Shown here: positions 16,659 through 25,506 of the stretch, piece by piece | Layout: the number at the start of each line of letters is the position of its first letter | Numbering within the stretch: position 1 is the stretch's first letter | The notes under the pieces: model-generated | The model's database searches: none | Told to the model about the DNA's origin: nothing | Seen by the model: only the letters and a program-made list of their open reading frames with translations | DNA from: an uncultured Burkholderiales bacterium | Lineage (GTDB): Bacteria; Pseudomonadota; Gammaproteobacteria; Burkholderiales; Burkholderiaceae_C | Assembly (NCBI GenBank): GCA_903832625.1 | Contig: CAILCI010000026.1 | Span: forward strand, 1 to 62,778 | Length of the DNA: 62,778 bases | Direction of reading: 5' to 3' | Made by a program: the position numbers and the translations under genes

Positions 16659-17495
16659 TCAAAAATGGGTGATGGGCAGGCCGCTAGGGCGCACCAAACG
16701 GGCGTTGGCGTCGATCAAATGCTGCACAAAATCTGTGCCTGCGAGGTAGGCAAATTCACGGGCGCGGGCGGGGCCAATGGCGTCATCGGCCTGCGCCGAC
16801 AACGCCGGGTGGCACATCAGCAAAGACGGCGCGTCTTGCGCGGGCAACTGATGCAGCCATGTTTTCATGCGCTGGGCATAGTCGCTCAAGCTGCCGTCAA
16901 AGTCATAGGCGCCAAGCAAGGGCGCGACTGCTGGCCAAAACGCGGCTTGCGCCAAAAGCGCCAATTCGTCCGCACCCATGCGCGTGATGATGCGCGCCTT
17001 CAAGCCCGGTTGCGCCACGCGGGAGATGCGCAACCACGGCTTGCGCTCAGATGCACCATAGCGTTTGTCCAGCACGTCCATGAGGGCATCGCGCCAGACC
17101 GGAAATTGCTGAATGTGCTGATGTCCGTCCACATGGTCGGGCGTCGCATCCCAGTGTTGTTCAAAGGCGTCTAACTGGCGTTCAATTTGGATTTGAATGC
17201 GTTTTTTGGAGGCCAGACGCAAGGCAGCGCGGCTCATGTTCACACCCAGGCTTTGCCCAAAACCGTCGCGTTGTGCAAACGCGCTGGTCCAGTCCAGATG
17301 CAAGCCCACATCGAGGCGGCCACGCATTTCGCGCAAGGACGCAGCATCTTCGCGCCAGCGTGGCGACAACACCATGACGCTGGTGGCGCTCAAACGCCCC
17401 AATACCGCCAGCGCCACAATGCCTTGCGAGACCGGCGCGTTGAGCGCGTAGTCGTCGGCGCAGACCACGACAGATTTCACAGCCAATTCATTCAT
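16659..17495 (-). CDS. ChbG/HpnK (YdjC) family carbohydrate deacetylase
   Basis: 278 residues. The YdjC fold is marked by VVVCADDYALNAPVSQGI (metal-binding Asp pair) near residue 12, DVGLHLDWTSAF, and the HVDGHQHIQQFP stretch (His ligands) near 125. PSLLMCHPAL follows late. The family removes N-acetyl groups from sugars such as chitooligosaccharides or lipid-linked GlcNAc. Between GT39 and LysR genes, a role like Bordetella LgmC or ArnD is likely: deacetylating an undecaprenyl-phosphate sugar. I chose ATG 17495; an ATG two codons upstream (17501) is equally possible. Both overlap the end of the LysR gene. Confidence 0.87.
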   Translation of the reverse strand: MNELAVKSVVVCADDYALNAPVSQGIVALAVLGRLSATSVMVLSPRWREDAASLREMRGRLDVGLHLDWTSAFAQRDGFGQSLGVNMSRAALRLASKKRIQIQIERQLDAFEQHWDATPDHVDGHQHIQQFPVWRDALMDVLDKRYGASERKPWLRISRVAQPGLKARIITRMGADELALLAQAAFWPAVAPLLGAYDFDGSLSDYAQRMKTWLHQLPAQDAPSLLMCHPALSAQADDAIGPARAREFAYLAGTDFVQHLIDANARLVRPSGLPITHF

Positions 17496-18411
17496 GCGCA
17501 TTCCAATAACTGTCTTTGGCGTAGTTTTCTTTGAGGAAATCCATCCACAAGCGCAGGCGCAAGGGCAGGTGTTTGCGCTGGGGAAACACGGCATAAATAC
17601 CGTTGGGTGGCGCCGCAAAATCTTCCAGCACCGAGGCCAAACGACCGGCCTTGATGTCGGCTTGCACCTCCCACGTGCTGCGCCAAGCAATGCCGTAGCC
17701 CGCCAAACACCAGTCGTGCAGCACTTGGCCGTCTGAGCAATCCAAGGGGCCGCTGGGGCGCAAATGAATCACCTCATGGCCATCGGTCGTGGGCACGCGA
17801 AAGGCCCAGCCTCGGGTTTGCGAGGCGTCGCTGGACAAGGTGAGGCAGCGAAAGCGCATCAAATCGTTGGGCGCTTGTGGTGTGCCATAGCGCTTCAAAA
17901 AGGCTGGCGTGGCAACGCACAAGCGGCGGTTGTCAGCCATGCGCACGCGAATCAAGGATGAATCGGGCAAATCGCCCACGCGCACCGCGCAGTCAAAGCC
18001 TTCGGCGGCCAAATCGACCACCCGATCACTCAGATTGAGCGACACGCTCACATCAGGATGCAGCTCTTGAAACTTGGGCACCAAGGGCGCGACATGGCGT
18101 CGCCCAAAGCCTGCGGGCGCGGTGACGCGCAAATGCCCACTCGCCTTCAAGCCACCCGCGCTGACGCTGGCCTCGGCATTGGCGACGTCGCCCAAAATGC
18201 GTTGGCAGTCTTCCAAAAACGCCATGCCCTCGTGCGTGAGCGTGATGCGCCGCGTGGTGCGCACCAAGAGCTTCACGCCCAAAAAGGCTTCCAAACTGTC
18301 CAAGCGCCGACCCATGATGGCGGGCGCGACGTTTTCGGCTTTGGCAGCAGCGGTCAAGCTGCCTTTTTGCGCCACCGATACAAAGGACTCAAAGGCTTTG
18401 ATTTTGTCCAT
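17488..18411 (-). CDS. LysR family transcriptional regulator
   Basis: 307 residues. The winged helix is at the start (MDKIKAFESFVSVAQKGSLTAAAKAENVAP), and the inducer-binding domain from about residue 90 (ASGHLRVTAPAGFGRRHVAPL, GFDCAVRVGDLPDSSLIRVR) resembles the CrgA/DmlR-type subgroup. The ATG at 18411 gives the standard start; the open frame upstream crosses into the promoter region. It is divergent from the SLAC1-type channel gene (57-base gap), a classical LysR target arrangement. Its 3' end overlaps the YdjC deacetylase gene, so it may be transcribed with the GT39 module. Confidence 0.92.
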   Translation of the reverse strand: MDKIKAFESFVSVAQKGSLTAAAKAENVAPAIMGRRLDSLEAFLGVKLLVRTTRRITLTHEGMAFLEDCQRILGDVANAEASVSAGGLKASGHLRVTAPAGFGRRHVAPLVPKFQELHPDVSVSLNLSDRVVDLAAEGFDCAVRVGDLPDSSLIRVRMADNRRLCVATPAFLKRYGTPQAPNDLMRFRCLTLSSDASQTRGWAFRVPTTDGHEVIHLRPSGPLDCSDGQVLHDWCLAGYGIAWRSTWEVQADIKAGRLASVLEDFAAPPNGIYAVFPQRKHLPLRLRLWMDFLKENYAKDSYWNAHE

Positions 18412-18468
18412 GCGGCCATTATCCCTTGGTCTTTCCTTCGAATGAACGGCGGCTCTACACTTGGCTAG

Positions 18469-19479
18469 ATGAATCACACCACCTTCTTCTCTCGCTGGAT
18501 CGCCCCGCTCAAATACCTCTCCCCCGCTTGGTTTGTGCTGGTCATGGGCTGGTGCGGCTTGGCGCAAACATGGCTTCACGCGCGGGGCGTGTTTGGCGAC
18601 ATTGCATTGGGCATTGCCTTGGTGACGGGCGCATTTGCCGTGCTTTTGTTTGTGCTGCTGTGCGTGGCCTGCGTGGTGCGGCTGCAAGTCCACCCGCTGG
18701 CGGTGCAGGCGGATGTCTTGCATCCGGTGCGCCACGCCTTCATGGGCGCGCTGCCTGTTTCTTTGTTGCTGCTGGCGAGCTTGGGGCAGGGCTTGTTCTG
18801 GGACACCTCGAGCTTGGCCAACACGGTGTTGCGCATGATTTGGATGAGCGGCTCAGTGCTGGAGTTGGCCGCCACGCTGTGGGTGCTCAGCCGCTGGTTG
18901 CAACCCGCTGAACAAGGCGGTTTGCAATGGAAAAACTTCACCCCCGTGTTGTTCATTCCTGTGGTGGGCAATGTGCTCGCACCTGTGTCGGGCGTGCCGA
19001 TGGGCATGGGCGCGTGGGCCAGTGCCCAACTGGGCATTGGCGTGTTGTTGTGGCTGGTGTTGCAAACCCTGTTTTTTGTGCGCTTGGCGCAAGCGGGCCC
19101 CTTGCCGGATCGCATGAGCGCGAGTGTGTTTATTTGCATCGTGCCGCCGTCTTTGGTCGGCTTGAGCTTGATGCAGCTCAACGCGCCAGACAGCGTGATT
19201 TGGGCCTTGTGGGGCATGGCTGCGTTTTTCTTGGCACTGGCTTTGACGCAACTGCGCACCGTGCTGGCGCAACCGTTTGGCTTGCCCTTGTGGGGCGTGA
19301 GTTTTCCGCTGGCCGCCTTGACCGTGTTGACGCTGGATGTGTTGCGCGACTCAGGCAGCGCTTGGCTACAGATTCCGGCCACTTTGCTGTGCGCTGCCAC
19401 CTCGTTTGTGGTGGTGGGGCTGACGATCAATACTTGGCACGCCTTGCGCAACGGGGTTTTGCTCGTGCCAGAGGGCTGA
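18469..19479 (+). CDS. SLAC1/TDT (TehA-like) anion channel or exporter
   Basis: 336 residues with about ten hydrophobic helices and the start LKYLSPAWFVLVMGWCGLAQ, which matches the SLAC1/TehA pattern of a first helix with a conserved Phe/Gly region. Other landmarks are FTPVLFIPVVGNVLAP, FVRLAQAGPLPDRM and PPSLVGLSLMQL. TehA-like proteins conduct small anions or take part in C4-dicarboxylate or tellurite traits. The substrate cannot be decided. It is divergent from a LysR gene, which is its likely regulator. Confidence 0.82.
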   Translation: MNHTTFFSRWIAPLKYLSPAWFVLVMGWCGLAQTWLHARGVFGDIALGIALVTGAFAVLLFVLLCVACVVRLQVHPLAVQADVLHPVRHAFMGALPVSLLLLASLGQGLFWDTSSLANTVLRMIWMSGSVLELAATLWVLSRWLQPAEQGGLQWKNFTPVLFIPVVGNVLAPVSGVPMGMGAWASAQLGIGVLLWLVLQTLFFVRLAQAGPLPDRMSASVFICIVPPSLVGLSLMQLNAPDSVIWALWGMAAFFLALALTQLRTVLAQPFGLPLWGVSFPLAALTVLTLDVLRDSGSAWLQIPATLLCAATSFVVVGLTINTWHALRNGVLLVPEG

Positions 19480-19588
19480 TTACACGCATATTTGTCAAGA
19501 CATCCAGAAATTTACCGTTGCAATCGCGTCATCGGTTTGACCTAAGATTCGCCATGAATGGTTTTTTGTTTTTAAAGTGAGATTTTCA

Positions 19589-21805
19589 ATGACCCAACAA
19601 TCCGTCAGCCGCACACAGATTCACAGCTTGCAAGTGGCCAACACGCTCAAGCAATTCGTTGATCAAGAAGTTTTGCCCCACACCGGCGTGAGCGCCGAAT
19701 CGTTCTGGCAAGGATTTGACGCCATCGTGCAAGACCTCGCCCCCAAAAACATCGCCTTGCTGGCCGAGCGCGACCGTCTGCAATTGGAAATGGACGCTTG
19801 GCACAGCGCCCACCCCGGCCCGATCAAAAACATGAAGGCCTACCGCAAATTTTTGGAAAAAATTGGCTACCTCGTGCCCGTACCTGCAAAGGTCAAGGCC
19901 ACCACCAAAAACGTGGACGCCGAACTGGCGCTGCAAGCCGGGCCACAGTTGGTCGTGCCCATCTTGAACGCTCGCTACGCCTTGAACGCCGCCAACGCCC
20001 GCTGGGGTTCGTTGTACGACGCGCTCTACGGCACAGACGCCATCTCTGAAGCCCATGGCGCAGAAAAAGGCCACGGCTACAACCCTGTGCGCGGCGCCAA
20101 AGTCATCGAATACGCCCGCCACGTGCTCGACCGCACCGCGCCGCTGAAAAAAGGCTCGCACATTGACTCAACGGGCTACGCCATCGTGGCAGGCGAATTG
20201 GTGGTCAGCCTCAAAGACGGCAAAACCAGCGCACTGGCCAAACCCGCTCAACTGGTGGGCTACCAAGGCGAGGCGGCTGCACCTTCTAGTGTGCTGCTGC
20301 AACACAACGGCTTGCATTTGGATTTGCAAATCAACCGCGACACGCCCATCGGCAAAACCGACGCCGCCGGCGTGAGCGACTTGGTGGTTGAAGCCGCCTT
20401 GTCCACGATTTTGGATTTGGAAGATTCCGTGGCCGCCGTGGACGCCGAAGACAAAGTGCTGGGCTACCGCAATTGGCTGGGCATCGTCAAAGGCACGCTG
20501 ACCGAATCGGTCGAGAAAAACGGCAAAACTTTCACCCGTGGCTTGAACCCTGACCGCGTCTACACCGGCAAAGACGGTCAACCCGTCAAACTGCATGGCC
20601 GCTCGCTCTTGTTCTTGCGCAATGTCGGCCACTTGATGACCAACCCCGCCATTTTGTACACCGGCAAAGACGGCGCAACGCATGAAATTCCTGAAGGCAT
20701 CATGGACGCGGTGGTGACCACCGCCATCGCCTTGCACGACTTGCAAGGCCACGGCAAAGACGGCATTCGCAACTCACGCGCTGGCTCGGTCTACATCGTC
20801 AAACCCAAAATGCACGGCCCCACCGAAGTGGCCTTTGCCGCCGAATTGTTTGGTCGCGTGGAAAAAGTGTTGGGCTTGGCCGACAGCACCGTCAAGCTGG
20901 GCATCATGGACGAAGAGCGCCGCACCAGCGTCAACTTGAAAGCCTGTATTGCCGCTGCGGCCAGCCGCGTGGCTTTCATCAACACCGGCTTCTTAGACCG
21001 CACGGGCGACGAAATGCACACCGCCATGTTGGCCGGCCCCATGCTGCGCAAAGGCGACATGAAGACCAGCGCTTGGATTCAAGCCTACGAGAAAAACAAC
21101 GTCTTGGTCGGTCTGTCATGCGGCTTGCGCGGCAAAGCGCAAATTGGCAAAGGCATGTGGGCCATGCCCGACTTGATGGCCGCCATGCTGCAACAAAAAA
21201 TCGCGCATCCCAAAGCGGGTGCCAACACCGCCTGGGTGCCTAGCCCCACCGCAGCGGTGTTGCACGCCATGCACTACCACCAGATCAAGGTCAGCGATGT
21301 GCAAAAAGAGCTGGAAAAAATCGACGCCGACAAACAACGCGACGCGATTTTGGACGACTTGCTGCAAGTGCCGGTGGTCAAAAAAGACAAATGGAAAGAC
21401 GCCGACAAACAACAAGAGTTGGACAACAACGTGCAAGGCATCTTGGGCTATGTGGTGCGCTGGATTGACCAAGGCGTGGGCTGCTCCAAAGTGCCAGACA
21501 TCCACAACGTCGGCCTGATGGAAGACCGTGCCACGCTGCGCATTTCCAGCCAACACATTGCCAACTGGTTGCATCACAAAGTGGTGACGCCTGCGCAAGT
21601 CAAAGCCACCTTCAAGCGCATGGCCAAAGTGGTGGACCAGCAAAACAAAGGCGACGCTTTGTACCAACCCATGACAGGCCATGCGTCTGGCGCAGCCTAC
21701 CAAGCCGCGCTCGATTTGGTCTTCAAAGGCAAAGCGCAACCCAGCGGCTACACCGAGCCGCTGCTGCACGCTTGGCGCTTGAAAGTCAAAGCAGGTCAAG
21801 CATGA
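19589..21805 (+). CDS. glcB: malate synthase G
   Basis: 738 residues, the length of the large G isoform. Condenses glyoxylate with acetyl-CoA to malate in glyoxylate/glycolate metabolism. Landmarks: start [36 protein letters not shown], the catalytic-site stretch [54 protein letters not shown] and [16 protein letters not shown] chose the ATG at 19589 ([10 protein letters not shown]) over an in-frame ATG 12 bases upstream. Its TGA overlaps the ATG of the next gene. It fits with gph at 1-311, which makes glycolate, but no glycolate oxidase is in the window. Confidence 0.97.
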   Translation: MTQQSVSRTQIHSLQVANTLKQFVDQEVLPHTGVSAESFWQGFDAIVQDLAPKNIALLAERDRLQLEMDAWHSAHPGPIKNMKAYRKFLEKIGYLVPVPAKVKATTKNVDAELALQAGPQLVVPILNARYALNAANARWGSLYDALYGTDAISEAHGAEKGHGYNPVRGAKVIEYARHVLDRTAPLKKGSHIDSTGYAIVAGELVVSLKDGKTSALAKPAQLVGYQGEAAAPSSVLLQHNGLHLDLQINRDTPIGKTDAAGVSDLVVEAALSTILDLEDSVAAVDAEDKVLGYRNWLGIVKGTLTESVEKNGKTFTRGLNPDRVYTGKDGQPVKLHGRSLLFLRNVGHLMTNPAILYTGKDGATHEIPEGIMDAVVTTAIALHDLQGHGKDGIRNSRAGSVYIVKPKMHGPTEVAFAAELFGRVEKVLGLADSTVKLGIMDEERRTSVNLKACIAAAASRVAFINTGFLDRTGDEMHTAMLAGPMLRKGDMKTSAWIQAYEKNNVLVGLSCGLRGKAQIGKGMWAMPDLMAAMLQQKIAHPKAGANTAWVPSPTAAVLHAMHYHQIKVSDVQKELEKIDADKQRDAILDDLLQVPVVKKDKWKDADKQQELDNNVQGILGYVVRWIDQGVGCSKVPDIHNVGLMEDRATLRISSQHIANWLHHKVVTPAQVKATFKRMAKVVDQQNKGDALYQPMTGHASGAAYQAALDLVFKGKAQPSGYTEPLLHAWRLKVKAGQA

Positions 21806-22194
21806 GCGAGTTTGCACAAACCCTCAAGCAGTTTGTTCTGCGCAGCCTGATGGCCGTGGCATTTGCCGTGTTCGTGGGTTCGGGAATTTACCTGCTGTTT
21901 GCCTACTATTTCACGTATTCGAGCGGCGAGAGCGTGGGTTTTGTGCAAAAACTCTCTTACAAAGGCTGGGTTTGCAAAACTTGGGAAGGCGAGCAATTGC
22001 GCGCCTTGTCCAACATGCCCACGGTGCCAGAGAAATTCATTTTCACCGTGCGTGACAACGCGGTGGTGGATCAAATCAATGCCCACATTGGACAAAAAGT
22101 GGTGTTGGAATACGAACAACACCGTGGCCTGCCCAGCTGTTTTGGCGAGACCGAGCACTTTGTCGTGGGCGTCAAAGCCGCACCTGAGCAATAA
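21802..22194 (+). CDS. hypothetical membrane-anchored protein coupled to glcB
   Basis: 130 residues. One N-terminal transmembrane helix (about 12-36, [22 protein letters not shown]) and a periplasmic domain with two cysteines ([11 protein letters not shown] and [11 protein letters not shown]), which could form a disulfide. The ATG overlaps the glcB stop (ATGA). The block [10 protein letters not shown]...FTVRD...[10 protein letters not shown]...CFGET resembles small proteins of unknown role seen in other bacteria, sometimes mislabelled 6-phosphogluconate dehydrogenase. There is no such catalytic fold here. Function unknown. Confidence 0.75.
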   Translation: MSEFAQTLKQFVLRSLMAVAFAVFVGSGIYLLFAYYFTYSSGESVGFVQKLSYKGWVCKTWEGEQLRALSNMPTVPEKFIFTVRDNAVVDQINAHIGQKVVLEYEQHRGLPSCFGETEHFVVGVKAAPEQ

Positions 22195-22305
22195 ATCCTA
22201 GACGCGGGGCAGGCCGCAGTTGCATGGGTGCGCTTCTAAGGCTTCGCACCACATCACACACGTCCACCGCCACGGCTGAGGGTCGGCCTAGGTACACTTG
22301 GCGCA

Positions 22306-23781
22306 ATGAATCAAAACAGCGCCAGCGATACTTTAAAAAGCCATACCGGCACACGCCGTCGTTGGCTGTTGCTGGTCACGGTGATGATTGGTTCCATGGC
22401 GGCCATCATGTCCTCGACCATCATGAATGTGGGCATTCCCGACATGAGCCGCCACTTCAGCCTCGGCCAAGAACGCGCCCAATGGGTGAGTTCGAGCTTC
22501 ATGGTGGCCATGACCGTCTCCATGCTGACCACGCCATGGTTGTTGGCGCGGTTTGGCTATCGACGCACCTTCAGCGGCTGCATGGTGTTGCTCGCGTTGG
22601 CGGGCCTGGCGGGCGGTTTGTCGAGCGATTTCAACTTAGTGCTCATCGCCCGCGTGGCTGAAGGTTTGGCAGCAGGCGTGGTGCAGCCAATTCCAGCCAT
22701 CATCATTTTGCGCGCCTTCAAGACCGAAGAGCAGGGTCGCGCCAACAGCTTTTTCGGCATGGGCGTGGTGTTGGCGCCGGCCATTGGTCCGAGCATTGGT
22801 GGCTTGTTGGTCGATGTGTTTGGCTGGCGGTCTTTGTTTTTCATGGTGCTGCCGTTTTGCGCGGCCTCGCTGTGGATGGCGCAGCACTTTGTGCCCGTCA
22901 CCGCGCCAGGTGGCCACAGCGCCAACCACGACAAACCCAAACTCGATCTGCTAGGACTGGCCTTGGCCACGGCAGGTACGCTGAGTTTGCTCAATGGTCT
23001 GATTGAAATTCACGCCAGCCGCTTCGTGAGTGCCGGGCTGTTATTGGCCATGGCTGTGGCGTGTTTGGTGTCGTTTGTGCAGTGGCAGCGCCGACAGCTT
23101 GCACACGACGGTTCGCCGCTGATGAACTTGCAGCTGTTTGGCGACCGCGCTTACACCATGGGCACCATCGTGGCCTTTATTTACGGCACGGCTTTGTTTG
23201 GTTCGACCTATTTGATTCCGGTATTTTTGCAATTGGGTTTAGGCCTGTCGCCCAGCCATGTGGGCACCTTGATGATGCCTGCAGGCCTGATTTTGGCTGT
23301 GACCATTGCCGTGGTGGCGCGCTATTCCAACACCCATCCCACGCATTTGTTTGTCAGCTTTGGCTTGGTGTTGTTGGCTTTGTCGTTTGGTTTGATGGTG
23401 TGGGTCGGGCTGGAAACTTCGCTGTGGGCGCTGGTGGCCTTGGCAATATTGGGGCGCGTGGGTTTGGGTTTTATTTTGCCGTCGCTCAATATGGGCTCCA
23501 TGCGCACCATTGAAACGCGGCTGATTCCGCAAGGCGCGAGCACCATCAACTTTTTGCGCATGTTGGGCGGCGCAACGGGCGTGAGTTTGTGCGGTATTTT
23601 GCTGGAGTGGCGGCTCTCCAGCCATGGCGACGTGTTGAGCAATCCGCAACCGTCGCTGCAACGCTTGGCCGCTTTTGACGAGGTGTTTTTAGGGTTGGCG
23701 GCGGTGTGCGCTTTGGCGCTGCTGGCAGCTTGGCAAATCCGTTCCGACAAGCCGCGTTTGACAAATCCCAAGGCTGACTGA
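22306..23781 (+). CDS. DHA2 family MFS drug efflux transporter (EmrB/QacA-like)
   Basis: 491 residues with about 14 hydrophobic segments, as in DHA2 proton-antiport pumps. It starts LLLVTVMIGSMAAIMSSTIM with NVGIPDM (motif D1 area) near residue 43. WVSSSFMVAMTVSM, LLARFGYRRTF (motif A-like) and GVVLAPAIGPSIGGLL (motif C) follow. DHA2 pumps often work with an EmrA-type adaptor, but none is adjacent. The glutamine amidotransferase gene begins one base after its stop, so the two are co-transcribed. No regulator gene sits next to it. Confidence 0.88.
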   Translation: MNQNSASDTLKSHTGTRRRWLLLVTVMIGSMAAIMSSTIMNVGIPDMSRHFSLGQERAQWVSSSFMVAMTVSMLTTPWLLARFGYRRTFSGCMVLLALAGLAGGLSSDFNLVLIARVAEGLAAGVVQPIPAIIILRAFKTEEQGRANSFFGMGVVLAPAIGPSIGGLLVDVFGWRSLFFMVLPFCAASLWMAQHFVPVTAPGGHSANHDKPKLDLLGLALATAGTLSLLNGLIEIHASRFVSAGLLLAMAVACLVSFVQWQRRQLAHDGSPLMNLQLFGDRAYTMGTIVAFIYGTALFGSTYLIPVFLQLGLGLSPSHVGTLMMPAGLILAVTIAVVARYSNTHPTHLFVSFGLVLLALSFGLMVWVGLETSLWALVALAILGRVGLGFILPSLNMGSMRTIETRLIPQGASTINFLRMLGGATGVSLCGILLEWRLSSHGDVLSNPQPSLQRLAAFDEVFLGLAAVCALALLAAWQIRSDKPRLTNPKAD

Positions 23782-23782
23782 T

Positions 23783-24559
23783 ATGTGCCAACTCTTAGCA
23801 CTCAACTGTAAAAACCCCACCGATGCGAGCTTTAGCTTCAGCGGCTTTGCGCAGCGCGGTGGCATCACCGACCACCATGCCGATGGCTGGGGCATTGCTT
23901 TTTTTGAAGGCGGCGACAAAGACCGTGGGCTGCGTCATTTCATCGACCACACACCCGCCAGCACCTCGCCCGTGGCGGAGTTGATTCGCCGCTACCCGAT
24001 CAAGAGTCGCAACATCATTTGTCACATCCGCAAAGCCACACAAGGCGTGGTCTCGCTGGAGAACTGCCACCCGTTTGTGCGCGAACTCTGGGGGCGCTAT
24101 TGGGTGTTTGCGCACAACGGCAATTTAGAAAATTACGCACCGCGCTTGCACGGCGGCTTCAGACCCGTGGGGCAAACCGACAGCGAACGCGCGTTTTGTT
24201 GGTTGATGCAAGAGCTCTCCAAATCGCACGCCAACATGCCTTCGATTGACGAATTGACGCTGACTTTGAAAGAACTCACGCCACGCATTGCCCAGCACGG
24301 CGTCTTCAATTATTTGCTCTCCAACGGCCAAGCGCTGTGGGCGCACGCCTCGACGCATTTGCATTATGTGGAGCGCCAATTTCCATTTGCCACGGCGACC
24401 TTGAGCGATCAAGACATGCACATCAATTTCGCCGAATACACCACGCCCGACGACCGCGTGGCCGTCATCGTCACCGCGCCGCTGACCACCGATGAGGTGT
24501 GGACAGCGTTCAAACCCGGTGAATTGAAAGTGTTTGTGGATGGGCGGTCGCTGCCTTAA
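23783..24559 (+). CDS. class II glutamine amidotransferase (YafJ-like)
   Basis: 258 residues. The mature nucleophile Cys is residue 2 (MCQLLALNCKNPTD), with GGITDHHADGWGIAFF, CHIRKATQGVVSLENCHPF and VFAHNGNLENY as the Ntn-hydrolase glutaminase signature. There is no synthase domain, so it is a stand-alone glutaminase whose ammonia acceptor is unknown. It starts one base after the DHA2 transporter stop. Its end overlaps the convergent gshB by four bases. Confidence 0.9.
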   Translation: MCQLLALNCKNPTDASFSFSGFAQRGGITDHHADGWGIAFFEGGDKDRGLRHFIDHTPASTSPVAELIRRYPIKSRNIICHIRKATQGVVSLENCHPFVRELWGRYWVFAHNGNLENYAPRLHGGFRPVGQTDSERAFCWLMQELSKSHANMPSIDELTLTLKELTPRIAQHGVFNYLLSNGQALWAHASTHLHYVERQFPFATATLSDQDMHINFAEYTTPDDRVAVIVTAPLTTDEVWTAFKPGELKVFVDGRSLP

Positions 24560-25503
24560 TGCAACGCAGCCTCTAATGCATCGATGAACAAAGCCGCCAC
24601 ATCGCAGCCGGTTTGGTCAAAGATTTCTTGAAAACAGGTGGGGCTGGTGACGTTGATTTCGGTCATGCAATCACCAATCACATCCAAGCCCACCAACAGC
24701 AAACCACGTGCCGCCAAGATGGGGCCGAGTGTTTCTGCAATCTCGCGGTCCCGCGCGGAAATGGCTTGCGCCACGCCCTTGCCGCCTGCCGCCAAATTGC
24801 CTCGCACCTCGCCGCCTTGCGGAATGCGTGCCAAGCAATACGGCACGGGCTTGCCACCAATCACCAAGACGCGCTTGTCGCCTTGCGCAATGGCGGGCAA
24901 AAACTTTTGCACCATGACGGTTTGTGCGCCATCGCGGTTCAAGGTTTCAATGATGCCGCCCAAGTTCAAGCCATCGGCCTTGACCCGAAAAATACCCATG
25001 CCGCCCATGCCGTCCAAGGGCTTCAAGATGATGTCTTGGTGCTGGGCATGAAAGTCTTTGATGGCCTGCGCATCGCGCGTCACCAAGGTTGGGCTGATGA
25101 ATTGCGGGAACTCCAAAATCGCCAGTTTTTCGGGATGGTCACGCAAGGCCGCCGGTTTGTTGAAGACGCGCGCACCTTCGCGCTCGGCTTGTTCTAGCAA
25201 ATGCGTGGCGTAAAAGAACTCGCTGTCAAACGGCGGGTCTTTGCGCATCACGATGGCGTCGGCAGTGTGCAGCGCAAATGCGGCGTCCACCGCCTGCACT
25301 TCAAACCAAGCATCGGCCTCGCCCGTGAGGCGAATGTGCTGCACCCGTGCCGTCACCACCGAGCCGCTTTGCCAACGCAGGTCTTGGGTTTGGCAGGCCA
25401 GCACGTGGTGGCCGCGCCGCTGCGCCTCGCGCATCATGGCGAAGGTGCTGTCTTTGTAGATTTTGAATGTGGCCAAGGGGTCGGCCACAAAGAGAATGTT
25501 CAT
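24556..25503 (-). CDS. gshB: glutathione synthetase
   Basis: 315-residue ATP-grasp ligase joining gamma-glutamylcysteine and glycine. Start MNILFVADPLATFKIYKDST, VMRKDPPFDSEFFYATHLLE, IILKPLDGMGGMGIFRV (ATP-grasp lysine and glycine loop), DKRVLVIGGKPVPYCLARIP, GEVRGNLAAGG and TEINVTSPTCFQEI. Normal length and complete. It follows kup by 3 bases and shares a minus-strand run with gshA. Confidence 0.96.
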   Translation of the reverse strand: MNILFVADPLATFKIYKDSTFAMMREAQRRGHHVLACQTQDLRWQSGSVVTARVQHIRLTGEADAWFEVQAVDAAFALHTADAIVMRKDPPFDSEFFYATHLLEQAEREGARVFNKPAALRDHPEKLAILEFPQFISPTLVTRDAQAIKDFHAQHQDIILKPLDGMGGMGIFRVKADGLNLGGIIETLNRDGAQTVMVQKFLPAIAQGDKRVLVIGGKPVPYCLARIPQGGEVRGNLAAGGKGVAQAISARDREIAETLGPILAARGLLLVGLDVIGDCMTEINVTSPTCFQEIFDQTGCDVAALFIDALEAALH

Positions 25504-25506
25504 GTT

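Noticed and set aside
22227..22250. GGTGCG ... CGCACC inverted repeat before the DHA2 transporter
   Set aside because: Only 6-base arms with a 12-base loop in GC-rich DNA; likely chance without comparative support.
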